This document shows, in pieces, positions 29,431-40,497 of a DNA stretch of 64,000 nucleotides. The stretch spans positions 62,001 to 126,000 of the forward strand of contig NZ_LXEP01000007.1 of NCBI RefSeq assembly GCF_001654835.1, read 5' to 3'. A program made the translations under genes and the position numbers. The first letter of the stretch is position 1. Each line of letters begins with the position of its first letter. The notes under the pieces were generated by a model that saw only the letters and a list, made by a program, of their open reading frames with translations, had not been told where the DNA came from and did not search any database. The stretch is from Buttiauxella gaviniae ATCC 51604 (GTDB lineage Bacteria; Pseudomonadota; Gammaproteobacteria; Enterobacterales; Enterobacteriaceae).

Positions 29431-30222
29431 TTAATGCTGACAGCCAGGGCACCAATAAAATGGCCTGGATGAAAGCATTGTTTTCTCAATAATGGCACCG
29501 CAGCGTTCGCATTTCTCCCCTGCACGATGAAACACCTTAAAGCTGAAAATAGCCCCATGGTGTTTATTCTCATCCACAGTGCCACGCGTACTGTATGAAA
29601 AACGTGGGATATCCAGCAGTGCATGAGACAGTTTATCGAGTTGTTCAGGAGTTAAACTCTGTGCATTATGGTGCGCTAATATCCCAACTGCCCAGAGAAT
29701 CTCAACGCGCAGATAATTTCCCAGCCCTGCCAGGAAAGCCTGATCCAGCAACAAACTACTGAACTGACGCCTACGAAACCTTGCCGACAACAAGCGTGCT
29801 TTCACCTGTTCTGCCGTTAGCGTCATATCAAGGACATCCGGCCCGACACGCAATAAAAACGGATGCTTCAATAGTTGATCGCCATTGAGTATTTCAATAT
29901 CTGAAGCGCTGTAGAGCAAAATGGCTTTATCAGCAGTCTGCAATCTGACGCGTAAAACACGTGTCGTGTCTGTCGTTTCACCTGCATCAACCACACGCCA
30001 CACGCCATAAAGTTGGTTGTGGCTGTACATGGTTAACCCATTAGAAAAATGCAACAGCAATGCTTTTCCACGCGTTTCGATACGCTCGATGCTTTGACCA
30101 ACTAATGTTTGCTCAAACGGCTTCAACTGAGGAAATGCAAACCAGATTTCGGTTAACGCTTTATTTAAAACGGCGGCTTCAAGTTTATCTGCCGCTCGCC
30201 TTATTTCTGGACCTTCTGGCAT
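29431..30222 (-). CDS. nei: Endonuclease VIII
   Basis: DNA glycosylase/AP lyase that removes oxidised pyrimidines. Processed N-terminal Pro2-Glu3 (PEGPEIRRA) supplies the catalytic residues. The helix-two-turn-helix and a C-terminal zinc finger (CERCG and WCPGCQH) bind DNA. It has 263 residues, identical in length to E. coli Nei. It follows pxpC by 17 bp, where pxpA would be expected. Confidence 0.96.
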   Translation of the reverse strand: MPEGPEIRRAADKLEAAVLNKALTEIWFAFPQLKPFEQTLVGQSIERIETRGKALLLHFSNGLTMYSHNQLYGVWRVVDAGETTDTTRVLRVRLQTADKAILLYSASDIEILNGDQLLKHPFLLRVGPDVLDMTLTAEQVKARLLSARFRRRQFSSLLLDQAFLAGLGNYLRVEILWAVGILAHHNAQSLTPEQLDKLSHALLDIPRFSYSTRGTVDENKHHGAIFSFKVFHRAGEKCERCGAIIEKTMLSSRPFYWCPGCQH

Positions 30223-30239
30223 CTCTTTGCCCTTGAAAA

Positions 30240-31172
30240 TTAGTCTTCGTTATTCAGCCGCCAGGCCAGTTGCTCAAGATAGATTTGCTGCTCACGACGC
30301 GCTTTAAGGGCTTCTTCCAACGTGCATTGCACGAAATGAACCGGCTCCCCTAAGCGTAATTGCGCAAGGTTAAACATGTCAGCTTCGATCACGCAGGCAA
30401 TCCTTGGATATCCGCCGGTTGTCTGCGCATCGTTCATCAGCACAATAGGCTGCCCATTGTGCGGCACCTGTACCACTCCCGGCAGTAGCCCATGCGACAA
30501 CAACTCGCGATCGGTAGTGCGCTCAAGCCGCTGCCCCTGCATGCGATAACCCATGCGGTTACTTTGCGGGCTTAACTGCCACGGTAAACGCCAGAATGCA
30601 TCTTGCGAAGTGTGCGTAAACTCCTGATATTCCGGGCCCGCCAGCGCACGAATGCGGTTCCCCCACAAGAGCTGCTTTACACCGCGCGACTCCCGGAACC
30701 GTCGAGTTGCCGGTAATAGCGGTATTTCATCGCCATCTTTGAGCAAACGCCCTTCGATGCCGCCAATTTGCGCTTTAAGATCGGTACTATAAGAACCCAG
30801 GATTTCAGGTACATCCAACCCACCGGCGACAGCAAGATAGCTACGCATCCCGCGATCAGGCACTTTTAGCCTTAATTGCTGGCCCGCTTTCACCGGTAGT
30901 CGCCAGCCAGTCCAGACTGTGCGCCCATCCAGTTCAGCGTGGCTTCCTGCACCAGTTAACGCAAACCAGCCATCTCTGGTGAACTCAACAACGCAATGGC
31001 CAAGCGTGATTTCCAGCGCGGCACTATCTGGTGCATTACCCACCAGCAAATTAGCAATTTTCAACGCTGGGGTATCAAGGGCACCGCAACGGCTAACACC
31101 CAACTGCCGGTAACCAAAACGCCCTGCGTCTTGTATCGACATATGCATTCCAGCACGGATTATTTTCAGCAC
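30240..31172 (-). CDS. pxpC: 5-oxoprolinase subunit PxpC
   Basis: AHS2/biotin-dependent carboxyltransferase-like domain protein of 310 residues, as E. coli YbgK. With PxpA and PxpB it forms the ATP-dependent 5-oxoprolinase that opens pyroglutamate to glutamate. Recognisable blocks are [15 protein letters not shown] and the late [11 protein letters not shown]. The start overlaps the pxpB end by 7 bp. PxpA is not encoded next to it here. Confidence 0.94.
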   Translation of the reverse strand: MLKIIRAGMHMSIQDAGRFGYRQLGVSRCGALDTPALKIANLLVGNAPDSAALEITLGHCVVEFTRDGWFALTGAGSHAELDGRTVWTGWRLPVKAGQQLRLKVPDRGMRSYLAVAGGLDVPEILGSYSTDLKAQIGGIEGRLLKDGDEIPLLPATRRFRESRGVKQLLWGNRIRALAGPEYQEFTHTSQDAFWRLPWQLSPQSNRMGYRMQGQRLERTTDRELLSHGLLPGVVQVPHNGQPIVLMNDAQTTGGYPRIACVIEADMFNLAQLRLGEPVHFVQCTLEEALKARREQQIYLEQLAWRLNNED

Positions 31173-31822
31173 ACCCCCTCCTTTTGAGGCACAAAGCGGA
31201 CGGTATCTCCCGGCGCCAGTAGTGTTGGCACGTTATCAGCCGGATTAAAGAGCCTCACGGGCGTCTGGCCGATAAGCTGCCAGCCACCAGGCGTTGCCAG
31301 CGGATAAATACCCGTCTGGCTGCCGCCAATACCTACCGAGCCTGCAGGAACCATCAAGCGTGGCTCAGCCCGACGCGGCATAGAAAGAGTGGGAGCAAGG
31401 CCTGCAAGATAGGCAAAGCCTGGTTGAAAACCGAGAAAATAGACAATGTAATCAACGGATGAGTGCAGCTCCACAACCTGGCTTGCCGATAAGCCGCAAT
31501 GCCCTGCGACTTCGGCTAAATCAGGGCCAACACTGCCACCATATATTACTGGAATATCAATGCGGCGAGATTCAACCACCATGGCCTCGCTCTCTTCCCA
31601 CCAGCGCTGGAGCCGCTCAATACCATCCAGTGCCAGGCTTTGCGGTTCACGTAGCACCACAGTGATATTGTTCATCCCCGGAATGACTTCTGAAACAGCG
31701 GAAGATTCCAGTAGACGCTGGGTTAATCCCCAGATCCGTTGCTGACTTTCCAGCGATAAAGGTGGTTCCAATTCAAGAACTACCGCACTTTCGCCTAACA
31801 GATAACACCGCGCTCTTTGCAC
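31166..31822 (-). CDS. pxpB: 5-oxoprolinase subunit PxpB
   Basis: AHS1-domain protein of 218 residues, as E. coli YbgJ. The blocks [15 protein letters not shown] and [14 protein letters not shown] are family marks. It works with PxpC and PxpA. It lies 20 bp after ybgI and is coupled to pxpC by overlap. Confidence 0.94.
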   Translation of the reverse strand: MQRARCYLLGESAVVLELEPPLSLESQQRIWGLTQRLLESSAVSEVIPGMNNITVVLREPQSLALDGIERLQRWWEESEAMVVESRRIDIPVIYGGSVGPDLAEVAGHCGLSASQVVELHSSVDYIVYFLGFQPGFAYLAGLAPTLSMPRRAEPRLMVPAGSVGIGGSQTGIYPLATPGGWQLIGQTPVRLFNPADNVPTLLAPGDTVRFVPQKEGVC

Positions 31823-31842
31823 TTTTACTCCTCGGTCTGACG

Positions 31843-32586
31843 TTATGCCGGGTTCGGAATATCGATAAAGGTCACTTCCAAATCTGTCTCACTATTCAGC
31901 CAGTCGCTTAATGCCTGAATACCGCCGCGCTCGGTGGCGTGATGCCCGGCCGCATAGAAATGTAGACCTTGTTCACGTGCGGAATGAATAGTCTGCTCTG
32001 AAACCTCACCGGTAATAAACGCATCAACGCCAAAACGTGCCGCGCTATCAATAAAACTTTGCCCCCCCCCAGTACACCAGGCGACACGGCGAATTTGTTC
32101 AGGACCCGTATCACCGCTCCAAAGCGGTGTACGACCAAGTCGCATCTCAATCCATGAAGCCAGTTCTACGCCAGAAAGCGGTGTTGGAAACTCTCCCCAA
32201 GGCACCAGCGGCTCGACTTCCCCTTTGGTTTCAATCCCCAGCAACGCGCCTAATTGCGCGTTATTGCCAAGCTGCGGATGCGCATCGAGCGGCAAATGCC
32301 AGCCGTATAAATTGATGTCATTGCTGAGCAGCGCTTTCAGGCGATTGCGTTTCATACCACGAATCACCGGAGACTCACCTTTCCAGAAGTAGCCATGGTG
32401 AACAATCACTGCATCGGCATTTTGGCGCACAGCTTCGTCAATCAGCGCCTGGCTTGCGGTCACACCGGTAACGATTTTGCGGACTTCTTCACGCCCTTCG
32501 ACCTGTAAACCATTCGGCGCGTAATCGCTGATAGCAGCGCTGTTGAGTTTTTCGTTAATTAGGCGTTCCAGTTCGCTATTTTTCAT
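31843..32586 (-). CDS. ybgI: NIF3/DUF34 family metal-binding protein YbgI
   Basis: Protein of 247 residues forming toroidal hexamers with a dinuclear metal site; ligands are in [11 protein letters not shown], the DAH of LPLDAHPQ, and the C-terminal GHHATERGG. Biochemical role in the family is unsettled. I start it at [14 protein letters not shown], matching E. coli, rather than 33 bp upstream. It overlaps the phr end by 11 bp; E. coli has dtpD between the two. Confidence 0.93.
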   Translation of the reverse strand: MKNSELERLINEKLNSAAISDYAPNGLQVEGREEVRKIVTGVTASQALIDEAVRQNADAVIVHHGYFWKGESPVIRGMKRNRLKALLSNDINLYGWHLPLDAHPQLGNNAQLGALLGIETKGEVEPLVPWGEFPTPLSGVELASWIEMRLGRTPLWSGDTGPEQIRRVAWCTGGGQSFIDSAARFGVDAFITGEVSEQTIHSAREQGLHFYAAGHHATERGGIQALSDWLNSETDLEVTFIDIPNPA

Positions 32587-34015
32587 TATCTTTCTCTTCA
32601 GATTTACGGGCCGCTTCATAAGCGGCGAGTGTCACGATACGTGCTTGTTTATGGTCAACAATTGGGCGCGGATAGTCCAGTTTCAGTTGTTGTTTGTCCG
32701 CCCAGACCCAAGGGGTGTGGATATATTTATCCGGTATATCACTCAATTCAGGCAACCACTGGCGTATAAATTCACCTTTTCCATCAAAGCGCTCGCCTTG
32801 GGTGGTTGGGTTAAAGATTCTAAAATAAGGTGCTGCATCAGTGCCGGTCGAGGCCGCCCATTGCCAGCCGCCATTGTTAGCAGCCAGGTCACCATCAATC
32901 AGTTGTGACATAAAGTAGCGTTCGCCGCATCGCCAATCGATCAATAAGTCTTTGACCAAAAAGCTCGCCACCACCATACGTAAACGGTTGTGCATCCAGC
33001 CAATTGTGTTTAGCTGGCGCATCGCAGCATCCACAATAGGAAACCCCGTATTGCCCTGCTCCCAGGCTATAAGCTGTGATTTATCTTGCCGCCAGATAAC
33101 GTTATCTGTCCATGAGATAAACGGCTGATAACGGCACAGTTTCGGGTAAGCCACCAGCAAATGGCGATAGAACTCACGCCAGATTAACTCATTTAACCAA
33201 ACCGAACCTGCGCCTCCATCCAGTGCCTGGGGGTGATTTCTCAGTAAACGGTGCAAACATTGGCGTGGCGAAAGTACGCCAATCGCCAGATAAGCCGACA
33301 GGCGACTGGTCCCGTCGATTGCGGGGAAATCACGTTGCTCTGCGTAATCAACCACCGGCTGGCAGCAAAACTGGCGTAGTTGGTGAATAGCCTGCTGTTC
33401 GCCGATGGGGAACAGGCGTTCATCGACAGGCTGGCGGGGATAATCAATTTCCGCGAGTGTGTTCGTTTCCGGCAAGGTAATCCCACGGCTTTTCGGGGCC
33501 GATACACATTCCGGCAACCCTTCATGCAGCCGCTTGATGAACGCTTTACTAAATGGCGTAAAGACTTTGTACATCTCGTTATTGCCGGTGGTAACGCTTC
33601 CCGGCGCCAATAAAACGCTGTCATCAAAACCCTGGCAAACCACCTCGCGGCCCAGCATCTTTTCTACAGCCGCATCACGCTGCCGCTCATTGAACTCGTA
33701 CTGATAGTTGTAAAACAACGCGTTGACTTTCTGCGCTTCACAAAAGTTTTTCAGGTATTCGACTGAGTCATCAAAACCATCAACCTGGTGAATAAAAAGT
33801 TCGATGCCACGCTCAGCAAGAGAGGTATGCAAGCACTGCAAGTGCTGCCATATGAATTCAGCCTGGCGTGGCGACATTTCATGCTGTCGCCATTGACGCG
33901 GAGTCGCGATAAAAATGGCTATCACATGCGCGTGTGGGTCACGGCACGCCGCAGCCAGCGCCAGATTGTCATTCACCCGTAAATCATTGCGAAACCAGAC
34001 CAGATGCGTGGCCAT
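32576..34015 (-). CDS. phr: Deoxyribodipyrimidine photolyase
   Basis: Light-driven repair of cyclobutane pyrimidine dimers with FAD and an antenna cofactor. The N-terminal alpha/beta domain begins THLVWFRNDLRVNDN, and the FAD-binding C-terminal domain contains WMHNRLRMVVASFLVKDLL and NGGWQWAASTGTDAAPYFR, all typical of class I CPD photolyases. It is 479 residues (E. coli 472). An ATGGAG-type ribosome site precedes it. ybgA, its upstream partner in E. coli, is absent; nuoN is there instead. Confidence 0.96.
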   Translation of the reverse strand: MATHLVWFRNDLRVNDNLALAAACRDPHAHVIAIFIATPRQWRQHEMSPRQAEFIWQHLQCLHTSLAERGIELFIHQVDGFDDSVEYLKNFCEAQKVNALFYNYQYEFNERQRDAAVEKMLGREVVCQGFDDSVLLAPGSVTTGNNEMYKVFTPFSKAFIKRLHEGLPECVSAPKSRGITLPETNTLAEIDYPRQPVDERLFPIGEQQAIHQLRQFCCQPVVDYAEQRDFPAIDGTSRLSAYLAIGVLSPRQCLHRLLRNHPQALDGGAGSVWLNELIWREFYRHLLVAYPKLCRYQPFISWTDNVIWRQDKSQLIAWEQGNTGFPIVDAAMRQLNTIGWMHNRLRMVVASFLVKDLLIDWRCGERYFMSQLIDGDLAANNGGWQWAASTGTDAAPYFRIFNPTTQGERFDGKGEFIRQWLPELSDIPDKYIHTPWVWADKQQLKLDYPRPIVDHKQARIVTLAAYEAARKSEEKDNEK

Positions 34016-34088
34016 ACAACTCCATGTTTAATTAGCAGAATACGATTGTTGAGACGGCATTTAACTAAGTGTAGCAAAGCTGTAAATC

Positions 34089-34116
34089 AAAAAGGCTACC
34101 CGATTGGGTAGCCTTT
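34089..34116 (-). terminator. Terminator of the nuo operon
   Basis: AAAGGCTACCC/GGGTAGCCTTT stem with a 4-nt loop and a T-run on the minus strand, 45 bp after the nuoN stop. A small GTCGGG/CCCGAC hairpin lies between them at about 34133-34150. Confidence 0.88.
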
Positions 34117-34160
34117 ACGTTAGTCGTGTTAGTCGGGAAGCAACCCGACAAATCTGACTA

Positions 34161-35618
34161 CTACATCATTGGTGTTGCCATACGCACCAGCGTGATGAGT
34201 GGTTGTGGGTATACACCCAGTAACAGCACCAGCACGGCGGAGATCAGAACCACTACACCGCCTGCAGTAAACGCCCAGTTAGTTGGCGCATCACGACCTG
34301 GTTGTTGCGGTGCGTTCAGGTACAAACTCACCGTCACACGCAGGTAGTAGTACAAACCAATCGCACTACCCAGTACCACAGCACCGGTCAGCCACCACAG
34401 GTGAGACTGTACACCTACCGCAATAATGTAGAACTTACCGATGAAGCCGAGCGTCATTGGAATACCTGCCAGTGACAGCATCATCACGGTCATGACCGCA
34501 GACAAAATTGGCTTGTGCCAGAACAGGCCACGGTAAGAGTACAGAGAGTCTGCATCCGGGCCACGGTATGGGCTGGACATAAGGCTGACCACGCCGAACG
34601 CGCCGAGGCTGCTGAACAGATAACCTGCCAGATAAACACCGACCGCTTCCATCGACATGTTGCCGCTTTGCAGCGCAATCAATGCCACCATCAAATAACC
34701 GAGGTGTGAGATAGACGAGTAACCAAGCAGACGCTTGATATTGGTCTGGCTCAATGCCATCAGGTTACCGAAGATGATAGAGATAAAGGCGATAATACCC
34801 AGTACCACACGAACTGCTTCGCTATCGCCAACTGGCGCGTAGAGGAACAGACGCATTACCACACCAAAGATGGCGATTTTGCTGGCGGTTGCCAGGAAAG
34901 TGGAAACTGGAGCCGGTGCACCCTGGTAAACATCTGGTGTCCACAAGTGGAATGGAACCAGTGACAGTTTAAAGCCAAGTCCAACAATCATCAGACCCAG
35001 ACCCGCAAGCAGCAGAGGTTCATGCAGCATGTTGTCTGCCAGGCTCTTACCGAGGCTCACAAACGACAGGTCACCTGATTCTGCGTACACCAGCGCCATA
35101 CCGAACAGCAGGAATGAAGAGGCTGCAGCAGACAGAATGGTGTATTTGATACTCGCCTCAAGCGACCTTTTCTGGCGGAAGGCGTAGCCAATCAAACCGA
35201 ATAACGGCAGCGAGATCAGCTCAATACCCAGGAACAATGCTGCCAGGTGATTTGCGTTTGCCAGCAGAATACCGCCCAGTGCTGCAATCAACACCAGCAG
35301 GTAAAACTCTTCGCGGTTGTCGGTGTAACCCTGAAGCCACGGGTAAGCAAACGTACAGGTCGCAAGGCTCGCCAACAGAACCAGTCCAGTATAGAGCATC
35401 GCATAGCCATCAACGCGCATCAGAGGCGTGACATCCATCGCCCCAGCCTGACCCACAAACCACAGTGAAACGAGTGCGGCGTTAAGGCCAATTACTGCCA
35501 GTGTTGCATTGACAAAATGGTCGCGTCGCCACGCTATGGAGAGCATCACAACCACCACCGTCAATCCGACGACGAGCAGCGGTAGCAGCGCGATCAATTG
35601 TTGAGGAGTTATAGTCAT
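34161..35618 (-). CDS. nuoN: NADH-quinone oxidoreductase subunit N
   Basis: Antiporter-like proton-pumping membrane subunit of complex I, 485 residues as in E. coli, with about 14 helices and conserved charged residues within membrane helices. It is the last gene of the nuo operon, 6 bp after nuoM. Confidence 0.97.
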   Translation of the reverse strand: MTITPQQLIALLPLLVVGLTVVVVMLSIAWRRDHFVNATLAVIGLNAALVSLWFVGQAGAMDVTPLMRVDGYAMLYTGLVLLASLATCTFAYPWLQGYTDNREEFYLLVLIAALGGILLANANHLAALFLGIELISLPLFGLIGYAFRQKRSLEASIKYTILSAAASSFLLFGMALVYAESGDLSFVSLGKSLADNMLHEPLLLAGLGLMIVGLGFKLSLVPFHLWTPDVYQGAPAPVSTFLATASKIAIFGVVMRLFLYAPVGDSEAVRVVLGIIAFISIIFGNLMALSQTNIKRLLGYSSISHLGYLMVALIALQSGNMSMEAVGVYLAGYLFSSLGAFGVVSLMSSPYRGPDADSLYSYRGLFWHKPILSAVMTVMMLSLAGIPMTLGFIGKFYIIAVGVQSHLWWLTGAVVLGSAIGLYYYLRVTVSLYLNAPQQPGRDAPTNWAFTAGGVVVLISAVLVLLLGVYPQPLITLVRMATPMM

Positions 35619-35624
35619 GGCGAA

Positions 35625-37154
35625 TTACGGCCTTGTAGTTGGAATTGAACTGGTAAACCACTGCTGAATATTGCTCATCGCGGCATGCGAAGTATCCAGA
35701 ATTGGCTGCGGGTAGAAGCCCAACAGGACTAACAACACCACCAGCAACAGGATGATAAAGAACTCGCGCAGCGACATGCCTGCCAGTTGTTTATCACTGA
35801 TTTCGCTTTTAGCTTTACCGAAGTAAGCACGATGAATCATCGCCAGAGAATAAACTGAGGCAAAGACCAGACCGAAAGTCGAGATAATAGTAATCATTGG
35901 CACGACATGGTAACTGCCGAACAGAATCATGAATTCGCCAACAAAGTTACCGGTGCCCGGCATACCCAGCGTTGCCACTGCAAAGAATAACGACAGGCCT
36001 GGCAGCCATTTAATTTTGTTCCACAGGCCGCCCATCAGACGCATATCACGAGTGTGCAAACGCTCGTAAATCTGACCACAGATGATGAACATACCGGCCG
36101 CAGAAAGACCGTGAGCAATCATCTGAATCACCGCACCCTGATAAGCCAGTTGGCTGCCGGTATAAATGGCAATCAACACAAAGCCCATGTGGGAAACGGA
36201 TGTGTAAGCAATCAGGCGTTTAATATCAGTTTGTGCGAAGGCCATCCACGCGCCATAGAAGATGCCGATAACACCCAGCCACATGGCAATCGGTGCAAAT
36301 TCAGCAGACGCTTCTGGGAACAGCGGCAGTGCAAAACGCAACAGACCGTAGGCTGCGGTTTTCAGCAAGATACCTGCGAGGTCAACAGAACCTGCCGTTG
36401 GTGCCTGGGAGTGCGCATCCGGCAACCAACCATGCAATGGAACCACTGGCATTTTCACCGCAAACGCAATGAAGAAGCCCAGCATCAGCAACCATTGAAC
36501 GCTGCTGGACATTTCAGTGTGCAGCAATTGCTCATAGTTAAACGTCCACACACCGGTTGAATTGTAGTGCACGAACACCAGACCAAGAATCGCAATCAGC
36601 ATCACCAGGCCGCTTGCCTGGGTATAGATGAAGAACTTGGTTGCAGCGGTGATGCGTGTCTTCCCGTCGGAGGCTTTATGGCCCCACAGTGCGATCAGGA
36701 AGTACATCGGCACCAGCATCATTTCCCAGAAGAAGAAGAACAGGAACATGTCGATGGCAAGGAACACGCCGATAACGCCACCGAGGATCCACATCAGGTT
36801 GAGGTGGAAGAAGCCCTGATATTTTTCGATTTCATTCCACGAACAGAGTACCGCCAGCACGCCGAGCAGACCGGTGAGCACCACCATCAGTAAAGATAAG
36901 CCGTCCAGCGCAAGGTGGATGGTTATCCCAAAGCGTGGGATCCACGGCAGGATAAATTCAGACTGCCACTGCGGCAAACCAGCGGATTGCGTCAGTGAAT
37001 AGCCACCGGCTAACCACAGTTGCAGCGAGAGAGCCAGTGTCAGTCCCATCGTTACCAGCGCAATCCAACGTGGCACTTTTACGCCGAAGCGCTCTGTTTG
37101 CCAGCAGAAGAAGCCGCCAATAAAGGGGATTAGTATCAGCCAGGGTAATAGCAT
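35625..37154 (-). CDS. nuoM: NADH-quinone oxidoreductase subunit M
   Basis: Antiporter-like membrane subunit of 509 residues, identical in length to E. coli NuoM. The blocks VVPLHGWLPDAHSQAPTAGS and QTDIKRLIAYTSVSHMGF are characteristic. It is separated from nuoL by 79 bp containing a strong hairpin. Confidence 0.97.
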   Translation of the reverse strand: MLLPWLILIPFIGGFFCWQTERFGVKVPRWIALVTMGLTLALSLQLWLAGGYSLTQSAGLPQWQSEFILPWIPRFGITIHLALDGLSLLMVVLTGLLGVLAVLCSWNEIEKYQGFFHLNLMWILGGVIGVFLAIDMFLFFFFWEMMLVPMYFLIALWGHKASDGKTRITAATKFFIYTQASGLVMLIAILGLVFVHYNSTGVWTFNYEQLLHTEMSSSVQWLLMLGFFIAFAVKMPVVPLHGWLPDAHSQAPTAGSVDLAGILLKTAAYGLLRFALPLFPEASAEFAPIAMWLGVIGIFYGAWMAFAQTDIKRLIAYTSVSHMGFVLIAIYTGSQLAYQGAVIQMIAHGLSAAGMFIICGQIYERLHTRDMRLMGGLWNKIKWLPGLSLFFAVATLGMPGTGNFVGEFMILFGSYHVVPMITIISTFGLVFASVYSLAMIHRAYFGKAKSEISDKQLAGMSLREFFIILLLVVLLVLLGFYPQPILDTSHAAMSNIQQWFTSSIPTTRP

Positions 37155-37196
37155 GGCATTTGTGTCCCTAAGTCAAAATAAACCAAAACATCACTC

Positions 37197-37229
37197 ACAT
37201 TCCCTCCCCTTAGCTAGAGGAGGGAATGT
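37197..37229. repeat. Hairpin between nuoL and nuoM
   Basis: 11-bp arms (ACATTCCCTCC with GGAGGGAATGT) just after the nuoL stop. No T-run follows, so it is more likely an mRNA stability or processing element than a terminator. Confidence 0.65.
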
Positions 37230-37233
37230 TGAA

Positions 37234-39075
37234 TTAGCGCAATACCAGCAGCAAGCCTACAACCACGACCGCACCGATACTCATTGATGCCACATACCAG
37301 CGCAGGTAACCGTTCTCGCTCACCAACAGGCCGCGACCTGCAAAGCGTGAAAGAATTGCCGGAATGTTCATCAGTGAATTCAACGGATCGCTCTTGATAA
37401 GCCAGGCGATACCCAGGAATGGCTTAACGAAGACTTTGTCATAAAGCCAATCGAAGCCCCAGGCATGGAACCACCAGGTACCAAAGAAGCGACCCGGTGC
37501 GCTGTTGGCAATCGCTGTTACCAGAGTACGTTTGCCCAGCCACAGCCATGCTGCAATCAGGATACCGGCGATGGCGACAACACCGGAGGTAATCTCAAGT
37601 GCCAGCACGCTACCGTGCGCAAGTTCAGTAGCCGCTGGCAGAACACCAGCAAGCGGCGGAACAATCATTGCGCCAACGAAGGTGGACAACACCAGCAGCA
37701 CAATCAGCGGCAAGTTATGAGTGATGCCTTTAAGTGGATGCGCGTGAATCTGCTCTTTACCGTGGAAGACGATGAAGATCATACGGAAGGTGTACAGTGA
37801 GGTCATAAACGCACCGACCAGACCCGCAACCATCAGGTTCACATGACCATTCGCCATCGCACCGGCCAGAATCTCATCTTTACTGAAGAAGCCCGCAGTA
37901 ATGAGTGGCAACGCAGACAACGCGGCGCCGCCGACCAGGAAGCAGATATACACCAGCGGAATGGACTTACGCAGGCCACCCATTTTGAAGATGTTTTGTT
38001 CGTGGTGGCAGGCAAGAATCACCGAACCAGACGACAGGAACAGCAACGCTTTGAAGAAGGCGTGCGTCATCAGGTGGAAAATCGCCGCATCCCACGCTTG
38101 TACGCCCAGCGCCAGGAACATGTAGCCAATCTGGCTCATGGTCGAGTACGCCAGCACACGTTTGATATCGGTTTGCACAAGTGCTGCGAAGCCCGCCATC
38201 ACCAGCGTGACCGCACCCACGATACCCACTAAATGCAGCACTTCAGGCGTTAGCAGGAACAGGCCGTGAGTACGGGCAATCAGGTAGACACCCGCGGTAA
38301 CCATGGTCGCTGCGTGGATCAGCGCTGAAACAGGCGTTGGGCCTGCCATTGCATCCGCAAGCCAGGTCTGCAAAGGCAACTGAGCAGATTTACCCACCGC
38401 GCCGCCTAACAGCATCAGGGTTGCCCACATCAGCATTTGGTTGCCCGCCGCAAAGTGCTGCGGTGCCAGTTCAACCATTTCGCGGAAGTTCAGCGTGCCC
38501 AGTTCGTTGTAAAGAATGAACAATGCGAAAGCGAGGAACACATCACCCACGCGAGTCACAACGAAGGCTTTCATAGCCGCAGCGCCGTTCTTCGGATCGG
38601 TATAGTAGAAACCAATCAGCAGATACGAGCATAGACCTACGCCTTCCCAACCGAGATACATCAGCAACAAATTATCGCCAAGCACCAGCACGACCATGCT
38701 TGCAATAAACAGGTTGGTGTAAGCGAAGAAGCGAGAGTAGCCCTCTTCCCCACGCATATACCAGGATGCGTACATGTGGATCAGGAAACCAACGCCGGTC
38801 ACCACCGACAGCATGGTCAATGACAAACCGTCGAGGATCAGGTTGAAGCCGATATTAAAATCGCCAACTGACATCCAGGTCCATAACGGCTGGGTGAACG
38901 CTTCTCTTCCGTTGTTAAAGAAATCAACCCCAACAATCGCGGTGACTAACGCCGCAAGACCGATTGAGCCGACCCCAACCGTTGCAGAAAGGTTTTCTGA
39001 CCAACGACCGCGAGAGAACGCCAACAATAAAAAGCCAATAAAAGGCAAAAGAATGGTTAACCAGAGAAGGTTCAT
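37234..39075 (-). CDS. nuoL: NADH-quinone oxidoreductase subunit L
   Basis: Largest antiporter-like subunit, 613 residues as in E. coli, with the long lateral helix at its C-terminal end in the family. The blocks [21 protein letters not shown]-like and [18 protein letters not shown] are present. It overlaps the nuoK stop by 4 bp. Confidence 0.97.
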   Translation of the reverse strand: MNLLWLTILLPFIGFLLLAFSRGRWSENLSATVGVGSIGLAALVTAIVGVDFFNNGREAFTQPLWTWMSVGDFNIGFNLILDGLSLTMLSVVTGVGFLIHMYASWYMRGEEGYSRFFAYTNLFIASMVVLVLGDNLLLMYLGWEGVGLCSYLLIGFYYTDPKNGAAAMKAFVVTRVGDVFLAFALFILYNELGTLNFREMVELAPQHFAAGNQMLMWATLMLLGGAVGKSAQLPLQTWLADAMAGPTPVSALIHAATMVTAGVYLIARTHGLFLLTPEVLHLVGIVGAVTLVMAGFAALVQTDIKRVLAYSTMSQIGYMFLALGVQAWDAAIFHLMTHAFFKALLFLSSGSVILACHHEQNIFKMGGLRKSIPLVYICFLVGGAALSALPLITAGFFSKDEILAGAMANGHVNLMVAGLVGAFMTSLYTFRMIFIVFHGKEQIHAHPLKGITHNLPLIVLLVLSTFVGAMIVPPLAGVLPAATELAHGSVLALEITSGVVAIAGILIAAWLWLGKRTLVTAIANSAPGRFFGTWWFHAWGFDWLYDKVFVKPFLGIAWLIKSDPLNSLMNIPAILSRFAGRGLLVSENGYLRWYVASMSIGAVVVVGLLLVLR

Positions 39076-39374
39076 CCACGCATCTCACTTACTGAATCGA
39101 TATTCAGGCTCTGGCGACGACGATGGAGCTGCAGTAACAGTGCGAGGCCAATACTGGCTTCGGCGGCAGCTAAGCTAATCGCAAGAATATACATCACCTG
39201 GCCATCAGCCTGGCCCCAGTAACTGCCAGCTACCACAAACGCCAGGGCAGCAGCGTTGATCATCACTTCCAGGCTAATCAGCATGAAAAGCAGGTTGCGA
39301 CGAATCACAAGCCCCGTCAGCCCCAATACGAACAAAATGGCAGCGAGGATTAGTCCATGTTGCAGCGGAATCAT
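39072..39374 (-). CDS. nuoK: NADH-quinone oxidoreductase subunit K
   Basis: Small membrane subunit of 100 residues with three helices; the conserved membrane glutamates are in [13 protein letters not shown] and [10 protein letters not shown]. It overlaps nuoJ and nuoL by 4 bp each. Confidence 0.97.
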   Translation of the reverse strand: MIPLQHGLILAAILFVLGLTGLVIRRNLLFMLISLEVMINAAALAFVVAGSYWGQADGQVMYILAISLAAAEASIGLALLLQLHRRRQSLNIDSVSEMRG

Positions 39375-39928
39375 ACGTGCTCCTCCGTTTTTCTTTTCGC
39401 GGCTGCGTCAGCCTGGCGATTGCTCAGCACTTCACCCTGACGGTCTTCACGACCCAAGTGGAATGCAACAACCAGACCCGCCAGCAGCAGCATTGAGGCT
39501 AATTCCACTGCCAGAACATACGGTCCGAACAGCGCAATACCTACCGCTTTTGCACTCACTGGCGTACCGTCAATCCCCTGGTCATTCAGACCCAGGATTG
39601 CGTAAACCAGCACTGAAAGCAGAACGGCTGACAAAATGCCAGGGCCAATCCACAACTGCGGTTTCAGCCAGTTACGCTCTTGTTCAACGACCGCACCGCC
39701 GAGGTTGAGCATCATTACCACAAAGACGAACAACACCATGATGGCGCCGGCGTAGACGATAATCTCAAGCGCTGCGGCAAAGTAAGCTCCCAGGGAGAAG
39801 AACACCCCGGAAATAGCCAACAGCGAGATAATCAAATACAGCAAGGCATGCACCGGGTTGGTATGCGTGATCACCCTTAGGGTGGTCCCGACCGCGATGA
39901 TTGCGCATATATAAAAAGCGAATTCCAT
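39371..39928 (-). CDS. nuoJ: NADH-quinone oxidoreductase subunit J
   Basis: Membrane subunit with five helices, 185 residues (E. coli 184). The conserved [18 protein letters not shown] block forms the pi-bulge helix in the family. It lies 12 bp after nuoI. Confidence 0.97.
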   Translation of the reverse strand: MEFAFYICAIIAVGTTLRVITHTNPVHALLYLIISLLAISGVFFSLGAYFAAALEIIVYAGAIMVLFVFVVMMLNLGGAVVEQERNWLKPQLWIGPGILSAVLLSVLVYAILGLNDQGIDGTPVSAKAVGIALFGPYVLAVELASMLLLAGLVVAFHLGREDRQGEVLSNRQADAAAKRKTEEHV

Positions 39929-39940
39929 TGCCTTGCTCCT

Positions 39941-40483
39941 TTAAGGTAATAGGCCTTTGACGTCGATAGGCTTGGCTTCGTTTTCCGCTTCGCCCTTATC
40001 TTTGCCGTCGATTGCCATACCTGCCATCCGGTAGAAGTTATATTCCGGGTATTTGCCCGGACCGGAGATCAACAGATCCTCTTTTTCGTACACCAAATCC
40101 TGGCGCTTAAACTCACCCAGTTCGAAATCAGGTGTGAGCTGAATAGCCGTTGTTGGGCACGCTTCTTCGCACAGACCACAGAAGATGCAGCGCGAGAAGT
40201 TGATACGGAAGAACTCTGGATACCAGCGGCCGTCTTTCGTTTCTGCTTTTTGCAAAGAGATACAGGCTACCGGGCAAGCTACTGCACACAAGTTACAGGC
40301 AACACAGCGCTCGGCACCGTCCGGATCGCGAGTTAACACGATGCGACCACGGTAGCGCGGCGGTAAATATACTGGTTCTTCCGGATACATCTGCGTTTCA
40401 CGTTTGGCAAACGCGTGCAGACCGATCATCCAGATACTGCGTACCTGGGTGCCGAAACCAACCGCTAACTCTTTCAATGTCAT
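39941..40483 (-). CDS. nuoI: NADH-quinone oxidoreductase subunit I
   Basis: Ferredoxin-like subunit of the connecting arm with two [4Fe-4S] clusters; ligands are in [16 protein letters not shown] and [16 protein letters not shown]. It has 180 residues as in E. coli. It transfers electrons towards NuoB and quinone. Confidence 0.97.
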   Translation of the reverse strand: MTLKELAVGFGTQVRSIWMIGLHAFAKRETQMYPEEPVYLPPRYRGRIVLTRDPDGAERCVACNLCAVACPVACISLQKAETKDGRWYPEFFRINFSRCIFCGLCEEACPTTAIQLTPDFELGEFKRQDLVYEKEDLLISGPGKYPEYNFYRMAGMAIDGKDKGEAENEAKPIDVKGLLP

Positions 40484-40497
40484 GGTTTTTTCACCCC

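Noticed and set aside
34016-34160. Insertion sequence or phage end at the phr-nuoN junction
   Set aside because: Only a terminator and short promoter-like sequence are visible; there are no inverted ends, target duplication or transposase traces.
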